Source: Vreelandella massiliensis
Lineage (GTDB): Bacteria > Pseudomonadota > Gammaproteobacteria > Pseudomonadales > Halomonadaceae
Length of the DNA: 64,000 nt
Assembly (NCBI RefSeq): GCF_900155385.1
Contig: NZ_LT699745.1
Location: 1,457,561 to 1,521,560 of the forward strand
Direction of reading: 5' to 3'
Numbering within the stretch: the stretch's first letter is position 1; each line of letters opens with the position of its first letter. Positions 1 through 7,548 of the stretch are shown piece after piece. The translations under genes and the position numbers were made by a program. The notes beneath the pieces are model-generated. The model saw only the letters and a program-made list of their open reading frames with translations, searched no databases and was not told the DNA's origin.

Positions 1-2
1 AC

Positions 3-1043
3 CGCAGTGAACTGGGCAGCGCCTATCGCCGCCGCATGGGACACGCTTATGGCAAGCAGCAAAATGGCGAGCCCTCCCATGCCGCCTTCGATGCCAGTCT
101 GGCGCGGGTCGAGCGTACTTATCTGGGCCGGGCCAGCCACCTCTATGGCCTGCTGGATAACGACGACGGCTTCGACTTCCAGGGTGGACTTTCAACGGCG
201 GTGGAGCAGGTGCGCGGCGACGCGCCCGATAACCGCGTCCTCCAGCATGCCGACCCTAAAAACCCCAGGGTGGAAAGCCTAGAACGAGCCCTGCTGAGCG
301 AGCTGCGCGGGCGCAACCTTAATCCGCAATGGATCAAGCCGCTGATGGATCACGGCTATGCCGGGGCGCGTACCCTGGGCAGCGATTTTCTGGATAACCT
401 CTGGGGCTGGCAGGTGACAAGCCCCGAGGTGGTACGTTCCTGGGTGTGGGACGAGGTCGATGCGGTTTATTTTCAGGATAGCCATGGGTTGGGGCTGGAT
501 GAGTTCCTGAGTGAGGAGCACAACGTTCACGTCAAAACGCACATGCAATCCATTGCGCTGCTGGCGGCAAAGCGTGACTTCTGGGAAGCCAGCCAGGAAA
601 CCCTCGATCGTTTGACGCGTGAATTCGCCGAAGCGGTCAGCGAACACGGCCTGCCCGGTAGTGGCCATACGCACCCTGACCATCCGCTGCTGCCCTGGGT
701 TGCCGAGCGGCTGGACACTGATCTGCGCGAGACTTTCGAGGCGGTGATCGAGTCAGCGCGAATAGAACGTCCCGAACCCCAGCCGACACCGGCAAGTATT
801 CGGGAAATTCAGCCGCACCAAGCCGCGCCCGAAGCCGATGCCGCTGAGACGGATGGCGCCGAAACGGAGGCCACTGAGACGGATAGCGCCGAAGCTGATA
901 CCGAAAACGCGCAAATGTCAGCCGAAGGTGGGGATTCGATACTGCCTTGGTTACTAGGCGCAGTGGCGTTGCTGTTGCTGCTCGGCGGCATTGTTGCCGG
1001 ACGACGCACGCACCATTCAGCAATAGGAGGGAAGCAGTCATGA
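3..1043 (+). CDS. cobN: Cobaltochelatase subunit CobN, C-terminal part (5' end outside window)
   Basis: The reading frame is open from base 3, so the ATG at 36 is internal and the gene begins before the window. CobN is the large subunit of the ATP-dependent chelatase that inserts cobalt into hydrogenobyrinic acid a,c-diamide in aerobic cobalamin synthesis. The visible part shows typical CobN C-terminal stretches: LLDNDDGFDFQGGL, then NPQWIKPLMDHGYAGA, then the conserved helical end. After the chelatase domain there is an acidic Ala/Glu/Thr/Asp linker and a hydrophobic segment near the end (LLGAVALLLLLGGIVAG) followed by basic residues. That is a C-terminal membrane anchor, which the soluble CobN of model species lacks as far as I know. 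The stop overlaps the next start by 4 nt (ATGA). The family call is firm; the role of the anchor is inferred. Confidence 0.93.
   Translation, partial: RSELGSAYRRRMGHAYGKQQNGEPSHAAFDASLARVERTYLGRASHLYGLLDNDDGFDFQGGLSTAVEQVRGDAPDNRVLQHADPKNPRVESLERALLSELRGRNLNPQWIKPLMDHGYAGARTLGSDFLDNLWGWQVTSPEVVRSWVWDEVDAVYFQDSHGLGLDEFLSEEHNVHVKTHMQSIALLAAKRDFWEASQETLDRLTREFAEAVSEHGLPGSGHTHPDHPLLPWVAERLDTDLRETFEAVIESARIERPEPQPTPASIREIQPHQAAPEADAAETDGAETEATETDSAEADTENAQMSAEGGDSILPWLLGAVALLLLLGGIVAGRRTHHSAIGGKQS
840..899 (+). repeat. 30-bp tandem repeat (2 copies) in the cobN linker
   Basis: Two adjacent 30-bp units (840-869 and 870-899) differ at a few positions. They encode a repeated acidic decapeptide-like unit (roughly A-E-T-D-G/S-A-E-T/A-E/D) in the linker between the CobN body and its C-terminal membrane segment. 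In-frame tandem duplication is a usual way for low-complexity linkers to change length. Confidence 0.75.
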
Positions 1044-1501
1044 TGCCGACCCAGACGGGATTGACCACGGCAACGCTTGAGATCATGGGCATGCTGGTCG
1101 ACTGGCTGCTGACCCCGGTCATGCTGGTATTGCTGGCCCTGGTGGCGCTGTCGATCTGGGAGCTGGGCTTGACTATCGGTGAGCGCAGTGGCGGGATTCG
1201 GCGTCTGGTCGAGGCTCGCCAGAGTGAGTTGCTGGCGCGGCGTGCGCGTCGCGCCATCGACCGCGCCGATGTCTTGTCGCGTATCGGCCCCATGCTCGGC
1301 CTGATGGGTACCCTGATTCCGCTGGGGCCGGGCTTGGCCGCCCTGGGAAAGGGCCAGCTCGATGTACTGGCGCAGGCGGTGACGGTGGCTTTCAATACCA
1401 CCGTAATGGGTCTATTGGTGGGCATTCTCGGTTTTCTGTTGGGCCGGCTTCGTCGGCGCTGGTACGACGCCGCCATGTCGCAGCTGGAGGAGAGTCCATG
1501 A
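1040..1501 (+). CDS. MotA/TolQ/ExbB-like proton channel family protein
   Basis: A 153-aa inner-membrane protein. Start chosen at the ATG at 1040, which overlaps the cobN stop and has AGGAGGG at 1025-1031; the frame stays open upstream but without such a site. One membrane segment lies at about residues 14-38. A central cytoplasmic part follows, then IGPMLGLMGTLIPLG and NTTVMGLLVGILGFLLG, which match the signature of the MotA/TolQ/ExbB family (Gly-rich P-x-x-G-L-x-G-T, then a second helix with Thr). It is shorter than ExbB (about 240 aa) and lacks its long cytoplasmic loop. It lies between cobN and a DUF2149 gene. Inference: with the DUF2149 partner it forms a small proton-conducting complex, serving either the membrane-anchored CobN or outer-membrane corrinoid uptake. 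Confidence 0.8.
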   Translation: MMPTQTGLTTATLEIMGMLVDWLLTPVMLVLLALVALSIWELGLTIGERSGGIRRLVEARQSELLARRARRAIDRADVLSRIGPMLGLMGTLIPLGPGLAALGKGQLDVLAQAVTVAFNTTVMGLLVGILGFLLGRLRRRWYDAAMSQLEESP

Positions 1502-1794
1502 GCGTTCCCGATTACCGCCGCAGCCGCTTCGATACGATCGATGAAGAACCCATGGGTCCTCTGGCCAACCTGGCCGATATCATGCTGGTATTCGCCGTGG
1601 GCCTAATGGTGGCCTTGGCGGCCTCCCAAGGCGCCAAGCCGACAGGCGGTATGGACGTCAACGCCGGGCGTGAGTTGCCCGAAATGCCCGCAGGTGTCGG
1701 AGAAACAGGTAGCGGCTACGAGAGCGTGGGCCGGGTTTATCGCGACTCGCAAAGCGGGCGCTTGATCCTGATCGACGATGGGGCGAAACCATGA
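1498..1794 (+). CDS. DUF2149 domain protein, ExbD/MotB-like partner
   Basis: A 98-aa protein with a short cytoplasmic N-terminus, one membrane helix at about 22-43 and an exported tail. The helix starts with LADIMLVFAVGLMVAL, which closely resembles the ExbD helix around its proton-carrying aspartate (D-V-M-L-V); the equivalent here is Asp27. The C-terminus (GRVYRDSQSGRLILIDDG) fits the DUF2149 family, whose function is not established. It overlaps the upstream ExbB-like gene and the downstream substrate-binding protein by 4 nt each, so the three are probably translationally coupled. The ExbB/ExbD-like pairing rests on topology, the Asp motif and adjacency. Confidence 0.72.
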   Translation: MSVPDYRRSRFDTIDEEPMGPLANLADIMLVFAVGLMVALAASQGAKPTGGMDVNAGRELPEMPAGVGETGSGYESVGRVYRDSQSGRLILIDDGAKP

Positions 1795-2714
1795 CCAGAA
1801 TCGGAATACCCCCTGCAAAGACTTTCAATGTACGCTGTTGGATGATGTCGGCGCTGCTGGGTTTATGTGCCTTGCCGGCCTGGGCTAGTGATGGCGAGAT
1901 ATGTGCCGTCGATGACCGCGACCGAGAAGTGTGCCTGGCGGCCCCCGCCAAGCGGATTGCCGCGCTTTCGCCCGGGGCGACGGAGCTTGTCTACGCTGCG
2001 GGCGCCGGAGAGCAGGTGGTGGCGGTGGTCTCCTACAGCGATTTCCCCCCGGAAGCGAAAGAGGTACCGTCGGTAGGCAGTCATACGCGCCTGGACCTGG
2101 AAGCGCTGGCCACATTGCGCCCGGATCTGGTGATCGGCTGGACTACAGGCAACCCCGCCGAGCAGATGGAAACCATCGAAGCGCTGGGGGTGCCGGTGTT
2201 CTATATCGAGCCGCGCGATTTCGAAGGCGTGGCCAGCGCCATCGAACGACTAGCGCAGTTGGCGGATACCCAGCAGGAAGGCATCCGGGCTGCGGAGGAT
2301 TTTCGTCAGGGAATTGCCGAGCTGGCCGCAACGTTCAAGGACGCCGAGCCGGTGGAAGTGTTCTATCAAGTCTGGGATGAACCCTTGATGACCATCAACG
2401 ATGAGCACTTTATCGGCAAGGTGCTAACGCTGTGCGGCGGGGGCAATGTGTTCGGCGACCTTTCGCGCTTGGTGCCCCGCATCGACGACGAGGCGGTATT
2501 GGCCGCCAACCCCGAGGCGATTCTGGCGGGTGGCATGGGCGAGGAAAACCGCGATTGGCTGACCCATTGGGAGCAGTACTCCAACCTTCAGGCGGTACAG
2601 AACGACAATCTCTTTTTCGTGCCGCCTTCGCTGATTCAGCGCCCCACGCCACGTCTGCTCGAAGGCAGCCGGCTGTTCTGCGAAAAACTCGAGGTGGCGC
2701 GTGAACGGCGCTGA
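1791..2714 (+). CDS. btuF: Corrinoid/iron-chelate ABC transporter, periplasmic binding protein (BtuF-like)
   Basis: A 307-aa exported binding protein. The signal peptide is about residues 1-32, with a hydrophobic core and A-W-A-S at the likely cleavage site. Then comes the cluster-A-3 substrate-binding fold: RIAALSPGATELVYAAG, a DLVIGWTTGNP motif, and the C-terminal NLQAVQNDNLFFVPPSLIQR stretch typical of BtuF/FhuD proteins. It should bind cobalamin or a precursor and deliver it to the permease encoded next, whose GTG start lies inside this gene (14-nt overlap). Substrate is assigned from location among cobalamin genes; siderophore binding is the main alternative. Confidence 0.85.
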   Translation: MTRIGIPPAKTFNVRCWMMSALLGLCALPAWASDGEICAVDDRDREVCLAAPAKRIAALSPGATELVYAAGAGEQVVAVVSYSDFPPEAKEVPSVGSHTRLDLEALATLRPDLVIGWTTGNPAEQMETIEALGVPVFYIEPRDFEGVASAIERLAQLADTQQEGIRAAEDFRQGIAELAATFKDAEPVEVFYQVWDEPLMTINDEHFIGKVLTLCGGGNVFGDLSRLVPRIDDEAVLAANPEAILAGGMGEENRDWLTHWEQYSNLQAVQNDNLFFVPPSLIQRPTPRLLEGSRLFCEKLEVARERR

Positions 2715-3714
2715 TCTGGCTTATTCCGCTGCCTCTCGGCGCTGGTGGCGTTCGCTAGGATTGCCGCTGGGTATTCTGGCGCTGTTCGCCCTGCTGGCGA
2801 TGCTGCTTTCGCTTAGTGTGGGCAGTGCTTCGCTTTCGCTCATGGATGTATGGGCGGTGCTGCGCGGCGGCGGTAACGCCCTGGCGCAAACCCTGGTGCT
2901 TGAACTGCGGGTGCCGCGTACCTTGGCCGCCTTCACCACCGGGGGGTTGCTGGCGGTGGCGGGGGCATTGATGCAGGTGCTGTTGCGCAATCCCCTGGCC
3001 GACCCCTACGTGCTGGGACTTTCCGGCGGCGCTTCGGTAGGGGCCCTGGTCGCCATGCTGGCGGGAATGGGCGGCATGGTCATCTCCGGTTCGGCATTCG
3101 CCGGGGCACTCGCCTCGACGCTATTGGTGTTCGGGCTGGCCCATGGCACGGGGAGCTGGACGCCGTCACGCCTGCTGCTCACCGGGGTGGTGGTAGCCGC
3201 TGGCTGGGGCGCGGTGATCACCTTGATGCTGGCGATCAGCCCCGCCGAGCGCCTGCCCGGCATGCTCTACTGGTTGATGGGTGACCTTTCCTATGTGCGG
3301 TCGCCCTGGCCGCCCATGGTCCTGCTGGCGATCGTCTGCGTACTGGTCATGCCGCTTGGGCGTAGCCTAAACGTGCTGGCCCGCGGCCCCCAGCAGGCAG
3401 CCGCCTTGGGAGTCGATGTGCGCCCCTTGGAGTGGGGCATTTACGTGGTGGCAAGCGTATTGACCGCCGCCGCCGTGACCACCGCTGGTAGCATCGGGTT
3501 CGTTGGCCTAGTGATACCTCACATGCTGCGTTTGCTGCTGGGCAACGACCAGCGGCTGATCCTGCCCGCCTGCGCCCTGGCGGGGGGTACGCTGCTGGTG
3601 CTGGCCGATACGCTGGCGCGCACCATCATTGCCCCCGAACAACTGCCGGTCGGGGTGATTACCGCGCTGCTCGGCGTGCCCACCTTCCTGTTTCTGCTCT
3701 ACCGGAGCCGCTGA
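2701..3714 (+). CDS. btuC: FecCD/BtuC-type ABC transporter permease
   Basis: A 337-aa polytopic permease starting with GTG at 2701, with about ten membrane segments as in BtuC. Family motifs include RVPRTLAAFTTGGLLAVAGA, NPLADPYVLGLSGGASVGA, and the ATPase-coupling stretch AGSIGFVGLVIPHMLRLLLG near residue 265. It works with the upstream binding protein and the downstream ATPase to import corrinoids. It overlaps the ATPase gene by one base. The family call is strong; the vitamin B12 substrate is inferred from the operon. Confidence 0.88.
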   Translation: MNGADLAYSAASRRWWRSLGLPLGILALFALLAMLLSLSVGSASLSLMDVWAVLRGGGNALAQTLVLELRVPRTLAAFTTGGLLAVAGALMQVLLRNPLADPYVLGLSGGASVGALVAMLAGMGGMVISGSAFAGALASTLLVFGLAHGTGSWTPSRLLLTGVVVAAGWGAVITLMLAISPAERLPGMLYWLMGDLSYVRSPWPPMVLLAIVCVLVMPLGRSLNVLARGPQQAAALGVDVRPLEWGIYVVASVLTAAAVTTAGSIGFVGLVIPHMLRLLLGNDQRLILPACALAGGTLLVLADTLARTIIAPEQLPVGVITALLGVPTFLFLLYRSR

Positions 3715-4484
3715 TGAGCTCTCTGGCGACGCAAGACCTCATCATCGACGTACCCGGTCGCCCGGGCGGCACAGCGCTTAATCTCACCGTTGAGCCGGGT
3801 CAGAGCTGGGGTGTATTAGGCCCCAACGGCGCCGGCAAGACCACGCTCTTGCACACCCTGGCCGGGCTCAAACCGCCCCGTTCGGGGCATGTAAAGCTCG
3901 CCGACAAGCCGCTAGCGTTGCTACGTAGACGACAAGTCGCCCGCGAGTTGGGCTTGGTGTTTCAGGACCGCCAGGACGGTTTTCCCGCCACGGTACTGGA
4001 AACCACTTTAATAGGGCGTCATCCGTATCTTTCGCCCTGGCAAATGGAGGGTGCCGACGATTACGCCCGCGCTGAATGGGCCCTGGAGCGGCTAGACGTG
4101 GCGCATCTGCGCGATCGCCTGGTGAATACGCTCTCCGGTGGCGAGCGACAGCGGGTGGCGATTGCCACGGTGCTGACCCAGTCACCCAGCATCTGGTTGG
4201 CCGACGAGCCGACCAATCATCTCGATCTGCATCATCAAAGCGCCGTCATGGCGCTGATGGCCGAGCAGGCGAGAGAAGGGCAGGCAGTGATGATGTGTTT
4301 GCACGACCTCAATCTGGCGGCGCGTTGGTGCGATCATATTCTGCTGCTCTATCCCGATGGCAACGCCTGCTGGGGGCCGAAGGATCGCATGCTGGTACCC
4401 AGCGCGCTGGAACGTCTCTATCGCCAGCGCCTGGCCGTTGTTGAGGTCGACGGCGCGCCGGTATTTGTGCCCCTACAATCGTAA
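3714..4484 (+). CDS. btuD: ABC transporter ATP-binding protein (BtuD-like)
   Basis: A 256-aa ATPase of the iron-chelate/B12 importer class. Visible motifs are Walker A GPNGAGKTT (about residue 37), the Q-loop in VFQDRQDGF, the signature LSGGERQR, Walker B IWLADEP with the D-loop NHLDLHHQ, and the switch His in CLHDLNLAARWCD. It powers the BtuC-like permease it overlaps. The spacing to the following cobB is only 15 nt, so uptake and biosynthesis genes are likely on one transcript. Confidence 0.88.
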   Translation: MSSLATQDLIIDVPGRPGGTALNLTVEPGQSWGVLGPNGAGKTTLLHTLAGLKPPRSGHVKLADKPLALLRRRQVARELGLVFQDRQDGFPATVLETTLIGRHPYLSPWQMEGADDYARAEWALERLDVAHLRDRLVNTLSGGERQRVAIATVLTQSPSIWLADEPTNHLDLHHQSAVMALMAEQAREGQAVMMCLHDLNLAARWCDHILLLYPDGNACWGPKDRMLVPSALERLYRQRLAVVEVDGAPVFVPLQS

Positions 4485-4499
4485 AGCGAGGTAATCTGC

Positions 4500-5807
4500 A
4501 TGTTCCAGGGTAACGCCCATGCCGCCTTAATCAGTGCGCCCGGCTCTGGCCAAGGCAAGTCCATGATCACAGCGGCGTTGGCGCGGCTGCACCGTAATGC
4601 CGGTCGCACCGTGCGCATCTTCAAGCACGGTCCGGACTACCTCGACCCCATGGTGCAGGAGATCGCCTCGGGTCAGCCGGTGTATCAGCTGCACCCTTGG
4701 ATGACGGGCGAAGACGAGTGCCGCTGGCGCTTGGCCAAAGCCGCTCAGGAGGCCGACGTCATTCTGGTCGAGGGCTCGATGGGGCTGTTTGACGGCTCAC
4801 CGTCCAGCGCCGACCTGGCCATCCTCGCGGATCTCCCCGCCCTACCGGTAATCGACGCCTGGGGCATGGCGCAAACCTTTGGTGCGGTAGCGCAGGGCCT
4901 TGCTCAGTATCACCCAGAGCTTGCCATTCATGACGTCATCGCTAATCGCGTGGGCAGCCCGGGCCATGGCAAGCTGCTCGCCGATAGCATGCCCGAAGGC
5001 ATTAACCTGCTGGGTGCCGTCCCCCGCCATGAAGCAATGAAGATCCCCGACCGCCATCTGGGGCTGGTGCAGGCCAGCGAGCTAAGCGGCCTGGATACCC
5101 AGCTGGATGCTGCCGCCGAGGTATTGAAAGAAGCAGGCCTGGATCGCCTGCCCAAGCGCGTTTCGCTTGAGGCGAAGGCGCCAGACCCCGTGCCACAATA
5201 TCTCGACGGCGTACGGATTGGCATTGCCCGTGACGACGCCTTTGCGTTCATCTACCGCGCCAATCTGGACGTACTGGAAGCAATGGGGGCTGAGCTTCAG
5301 TTTTTCTCGCCGCTCAACGATACCGCGCTGCCACATTGCGATGCGCTATGGCTGCCCGGCGGCTACCCTGAGCTGCACGCTGCGCGCTTTAGAGCCAACC
5401 AAACGATGCGTGATGCCCTGGCGGCTCATCATCATGCCGGTAAGCCGATTCTGGCCGAGTGCGGTGGGCTGATGAGCTGCGTGGAGCAGCTGGTGGACGG
5501 CGAGGGTGTTTCCCACGTCATGACGGGGCTGCTGCCCGGTACCGCCAAGATGGCGGGCAAGTTGACCGCCCTTGGCTTGCAGAGCCTGATGACAAAAAGT
5601 GGCGAGCTGCGCGGTCACACCTATCATCACTCGCTCTTAGAAACCTCCATGACGCCGCTGGCCCGTACCCGCAAACTGGCCGGCAGCGAGGCTGAGCCGA
5701 TCTACCGCGAGGGCGCGCTGGTAGCGAGCTACTTCCACGGCTACTTCCCCTCAGCGCCCAAGCTGGTGGCGGAACTCTTTACCGGCCAGCCGATACAGGT
5801 GATGTAA
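4500..5807 (+). CDS. cobB: Cobyrinate/hydrogenobyrinate a,c-diamide synthase
   Basis: A 435-aa glutamine-dependent amidotransferase that amidates the a and c side chains of (hydrogeno)byrinic acid using ATP and glutamine. The N-terminal dethiobiotin-synthetase-like domain has the P-loop SAPGSGQGKS at about residue 14 and KHGPDYLDP. The C-terminal class I glutaminase domain has the nucleophile in LAECGGLMSC and a His in YFHGYFPS near the end. With cobN in the same operon the substrate is probably hydrogenobyrinate (aerobic route). Length is normal for the family (about 430-460 aa). Confidence 0.92.
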   Translation: MFQGNAHAALISAPGSGQGKSMITAALARLHRNAGRTVRIFKHGPDYLDPMVQEIASGQPVYQLHPWMTGEDECRWRLAKAAQEADVILVEGSMGLFDGSPSSADLAILADLPALPVIDAWGMAQTFGAVAQGLAQYHPELAIHDVIANRVGSPGHGKLLADSMPEGINLLGAVPRHEAMKIPDRHLGLVQASELSGLDTQLDAAAEVLKEAGLDRLPKRVSLEAKAPDPVPQYLDGVRIGIARDDAFAFIYRANLDVLEAMGAELQFFSPLNDTALPHCDALWLPGGYPELHAARFRANQTMRDALAAHHHAGKPILAECGGLMSCVEQLVDGEGVSHVMTGLLPGTAKMAGKLTALGLQSLMTKSGELRGHTYHHSLLETSMTPLARTRKLAGSEAEPIYREGALVASYFHGYFPSAPKLVAELFTGQPIQVM

Positions 5808-5900
5808 CAGCGCGGTAATTTTTTTGGAATCTTTTTCCATAAAGTCTTTGTGAGCTATGATGGGAGCTTCAAATCCCCCTTTCGTTTATCAGGAGCCCTT

Positions 5901-6341
5901 ATGAGCTTTTACGTTTACCTTTCCGGCGAGATTCATACTGACTGGCGCGAAGAAATTCAGCGCGGCGCGGAAGAGGCCGGGCTGGATGTCGTGTTTACCG
6001 CGCCGGTGACCGACCATGATGCCTCTGATGCCGCCGGTGACCATCTAGGTAAGCCCGAAGAGGGCTTCTGGCGTGACCACCAGTCATCCAAGGTCAACGC
6101 CATTCGTACTCGCACGCTGATTGAGCAGGCGGATTTAGTAGTGGTGCGCTTTGGCGATAAGTACAAGCAGTGGAACGCCGCTTTTGATGCGGGCTACTGC
6201 GCGGCACTGACTAAGCCCTACATCACGCTACACAGCGAAGATATCGTTCATCCGTTGAAAGAAGTCGATGCTGGCGCGAACGCTTGGTGCACCACGACCG
6301 ATCAAGTGGTTGAAACACTGCGTTACGTGCTGAAAGCGTAA
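5901..6341 (+). CDS. ytoQ: YtoQ family protein
   Basis: A 146-aa soluble protein. Start chosen at the ATG at 5901 because AGGAG sits at 5891-5895 and the family begins with M-x-x-Y-V-Y-L-S-G-E-I-H; the frame is open 51 nt further upstream. Conserved stretches are VYLSGEIHTDWREE, TAPVTDHDASD, FWRDHQSSKVNAIRTR and RFGDKYKQWNAAFDAGY. The fold resembles nucleoside 2-deoxyribosyltransferases, but the function is not known to me. Its presence between cobB and cobO is unusual and may hint at a nucleotide-related job near cobalamin metabolism, or chance insertion. The recognition is firm; function is open. Confidence 0.8.
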   Translation: MSFYVYLSGEIHTDWREEIQRGAEEAGLDVVFTAPVTDHDASDAAGDHLGKPEEGFWRDHQSSKVNAIRTRTLIEQADLVVVRFGDKYKQWNAAFDAGYCAALTKPYITLHSEDIVHPLKEVDAGANAWCTTTDQVVETLRYVLKA

Positions 6342-6364
6342 GCGCTAACCCTCTAGGAGAACCC

Positions 6365-6976
6365 ATGCGCGAGAATGCCAAGACCCCTGAACGCCATGCC
6401 CAGCGCATGGCGGCCAAGCAGAAAGTCATGAACGAGCGCATTGCACGCGCCGATAAAGAGCAGGGCGTGTTGCTGGTGCTCACTGGCCCCGGCAAGGGTA
6501 AAAGCAGCTCCGGGTTTGGCATGCTCGCGCGTGCCTTGGGGCACGGCATGAAAGTCGGTGTCGTACAGTTTATCAAGGGCGCGTTCAGCACCGGTGAAGA
6601 CGCCTTCTTCCGTAACCTGCCCAACGTGGACTACCACGTGATGGGTGAGGGCTACACCTGGGACACCCAGGACCGCGAACGCGACGTCGCCGCTGCTAAC
6701 GCCGCCTGGGCAGAAGCCAAGCGCATGCTGCAAGACGAAAGCTATCACTTGGTCTTGCTTGATGAACTCAACATCGCCCTGCGCTACGAGTACCTCGACC
6801 TTGATCAAGTTCTCGACGACCTGCAAGCCCGCCCCGCCATGCAGCACGCCGTCGTCACCGGCCGCTACGCCCCTGAGCAACTCATCGACCTCGCCGACAC
6901 CGTTACCGAAATGAAAGTGGTCAAGCACGCCTTTAAAGACCAGGGCATTAAAGCCCAGAAGGGCATAGAGCTATGA
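6365..6976 (+). CDS. cobO: Cob(I)yrinic acid a,c-diamide adenosyltransferase (CobO/BtuR type)
   Basis: A 203-aa cytoplasmic enzyme that transfers the 5'-deoxyadenosyl group from ATP to cob(I)alamin or corrinoid precursors. The P-loop is LVLTGPGKGKSSSGFG at about residues 38-53. GVVQFIKGAFSTGE, the G-E-G-Y-T-W motif and LVLLDELNIALRYEYL follow. The N-terminal helix (residues 1-30) is basic, as in CobO. RBS AGGAG lies just before the ATG. It overlaps the next gene by 4 nt (ATGA). Confidence 0.93.
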   Translation: MRENAKTPERHAQRMAAKQKVMNERIARADKEQGVLLVLTGPGKGKSSSGFGMLARALGHGMKVGVVQFIKGAFSTGEDAFFRNLPNVDYHVMGEGYTWDTQDRERDVAAANAAWAEAKRMLQDESYHLVLLDELNIALRYEYLDLDQVLDDLQARPAMQHAVVTGRYAPEQLIDLADTVTEMKVVKHAFKDQGIKAQKGIEL

Positions 6977-7413
6977 TCAATACCAAGATATACAAGGCGG
7001 TTTACGAACTCGCCGAAAAGCTGATGAAGGCCGCCGCTAAAGACGATCGCGCCGCCTTTGAAACGCTCTACGCCGAGCTGCGAGCAATTTGCACCGAACA
7101 CGAAGGCACTGCGAAAGACCACCCTGAGCAGTGGGAAACCCTGGCGGATTTTACCGAAGAGCTGGAGGAGGCGCTGCCGATTTACCAAAAGGCGCTCGAT
7201 AAGGCTATCGCTAAGCAGGCGAAAGACCATATCGCCTCCATTGGCTTTTCTATGGCGACGCTGCAGGTAGAACTCGGCCAAACCGATGACGCGATCAATG
7301 GCCTTCAGCATGCCCGGGCCAGCACCGAGCACATCGACGATAATGATCTGAAGGCAGAAATCGATGAACTGCTTGAAAAACTCACCCGCCAGGAATCCCA
7401 TTTTGACCAATAA
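6973..7413 (+). CDS. Hypothetical helical protein in the cobalamin operon
   Basis: A 146-aa protein rich in Ala, Glu, Lys and Asp, predicted all-helical, without signal peptide or membrane segment. The second half (ALPIYQKALDKAIAKQ and then SIGFSMATLQVELGQTDDA) looks like degenerate TPR-type helix pairs. I do not recognise a family. It overlaps cobO by 4 nt, and its 3' end overlaps a truncated DUF1456 remnant. The coding call rests on the overlap with cobO, good codon use and a continuous frame. Confidence 0.62.
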   Translation: MINTKIYKAVYELAEKLMKAAAKDDRAAFETLYAELRAICTEHEGTAKDHPEQWETLADFTEELEEALPIYQKALDKAIAKQAKDHIASIGFSMATLQVELGQTDDAINGLQHARASTEHIDDNDLKAEIDELLEKLTRQESHFDQ

Positions 7414-7495
7414 CGATATTTTTCGCCGCCTCCATTACACCTTCGATTTAAAAGACAACACCATCGTGGATATCTTCGCCTTGGCTGAGATTTGA
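7403..7495 (+). pseudogene. Truncated N-terminal remnant of a DUF1456 (YehS-like) gene
   Basis: From a TTG at 7403, overlapping the end of the previous gene, a frame of 30 codons reads M-T-N-N-D-I-F-R-R-L-H-Y-T-F-D-L-K-D and then IVDIFALAEI before TGA at 7493. This closely resembles the start of DUF1456 proteins (N-N-D-x-L-R-x-x-R-Y, then I-F-x-L-A), which are about 150-160 aa long. Nothing of the rest of that family is visible before cobQ at 7549. It is best read as the scar of a deletion that removed about four fifths of the gene; a surviving microprotein is possible but unlikely. Confidence 0.6.
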
Positions 7496-7548
7496 ACTTC
7501 AATGCCTTCCGCTGAAGTCACGCTTATGTTCACCCGGGTGAGATACGT

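Noticed and set aside
36-1043. ATG at 36 as start of a complete 335-aa gene
   Set aside because: The frame is open to the window edge and the residues before the ATG continue the CobN pattern, so it is internal.
637-1476. Long antisense open frame (279 codons, - strand) across cobN and the ExbB-like gene
   Set aside because: It is the shadow of two well-supported + strand genes in GC-rich DNA; its translation is Arg/Ser/Pro-rich with no family features.
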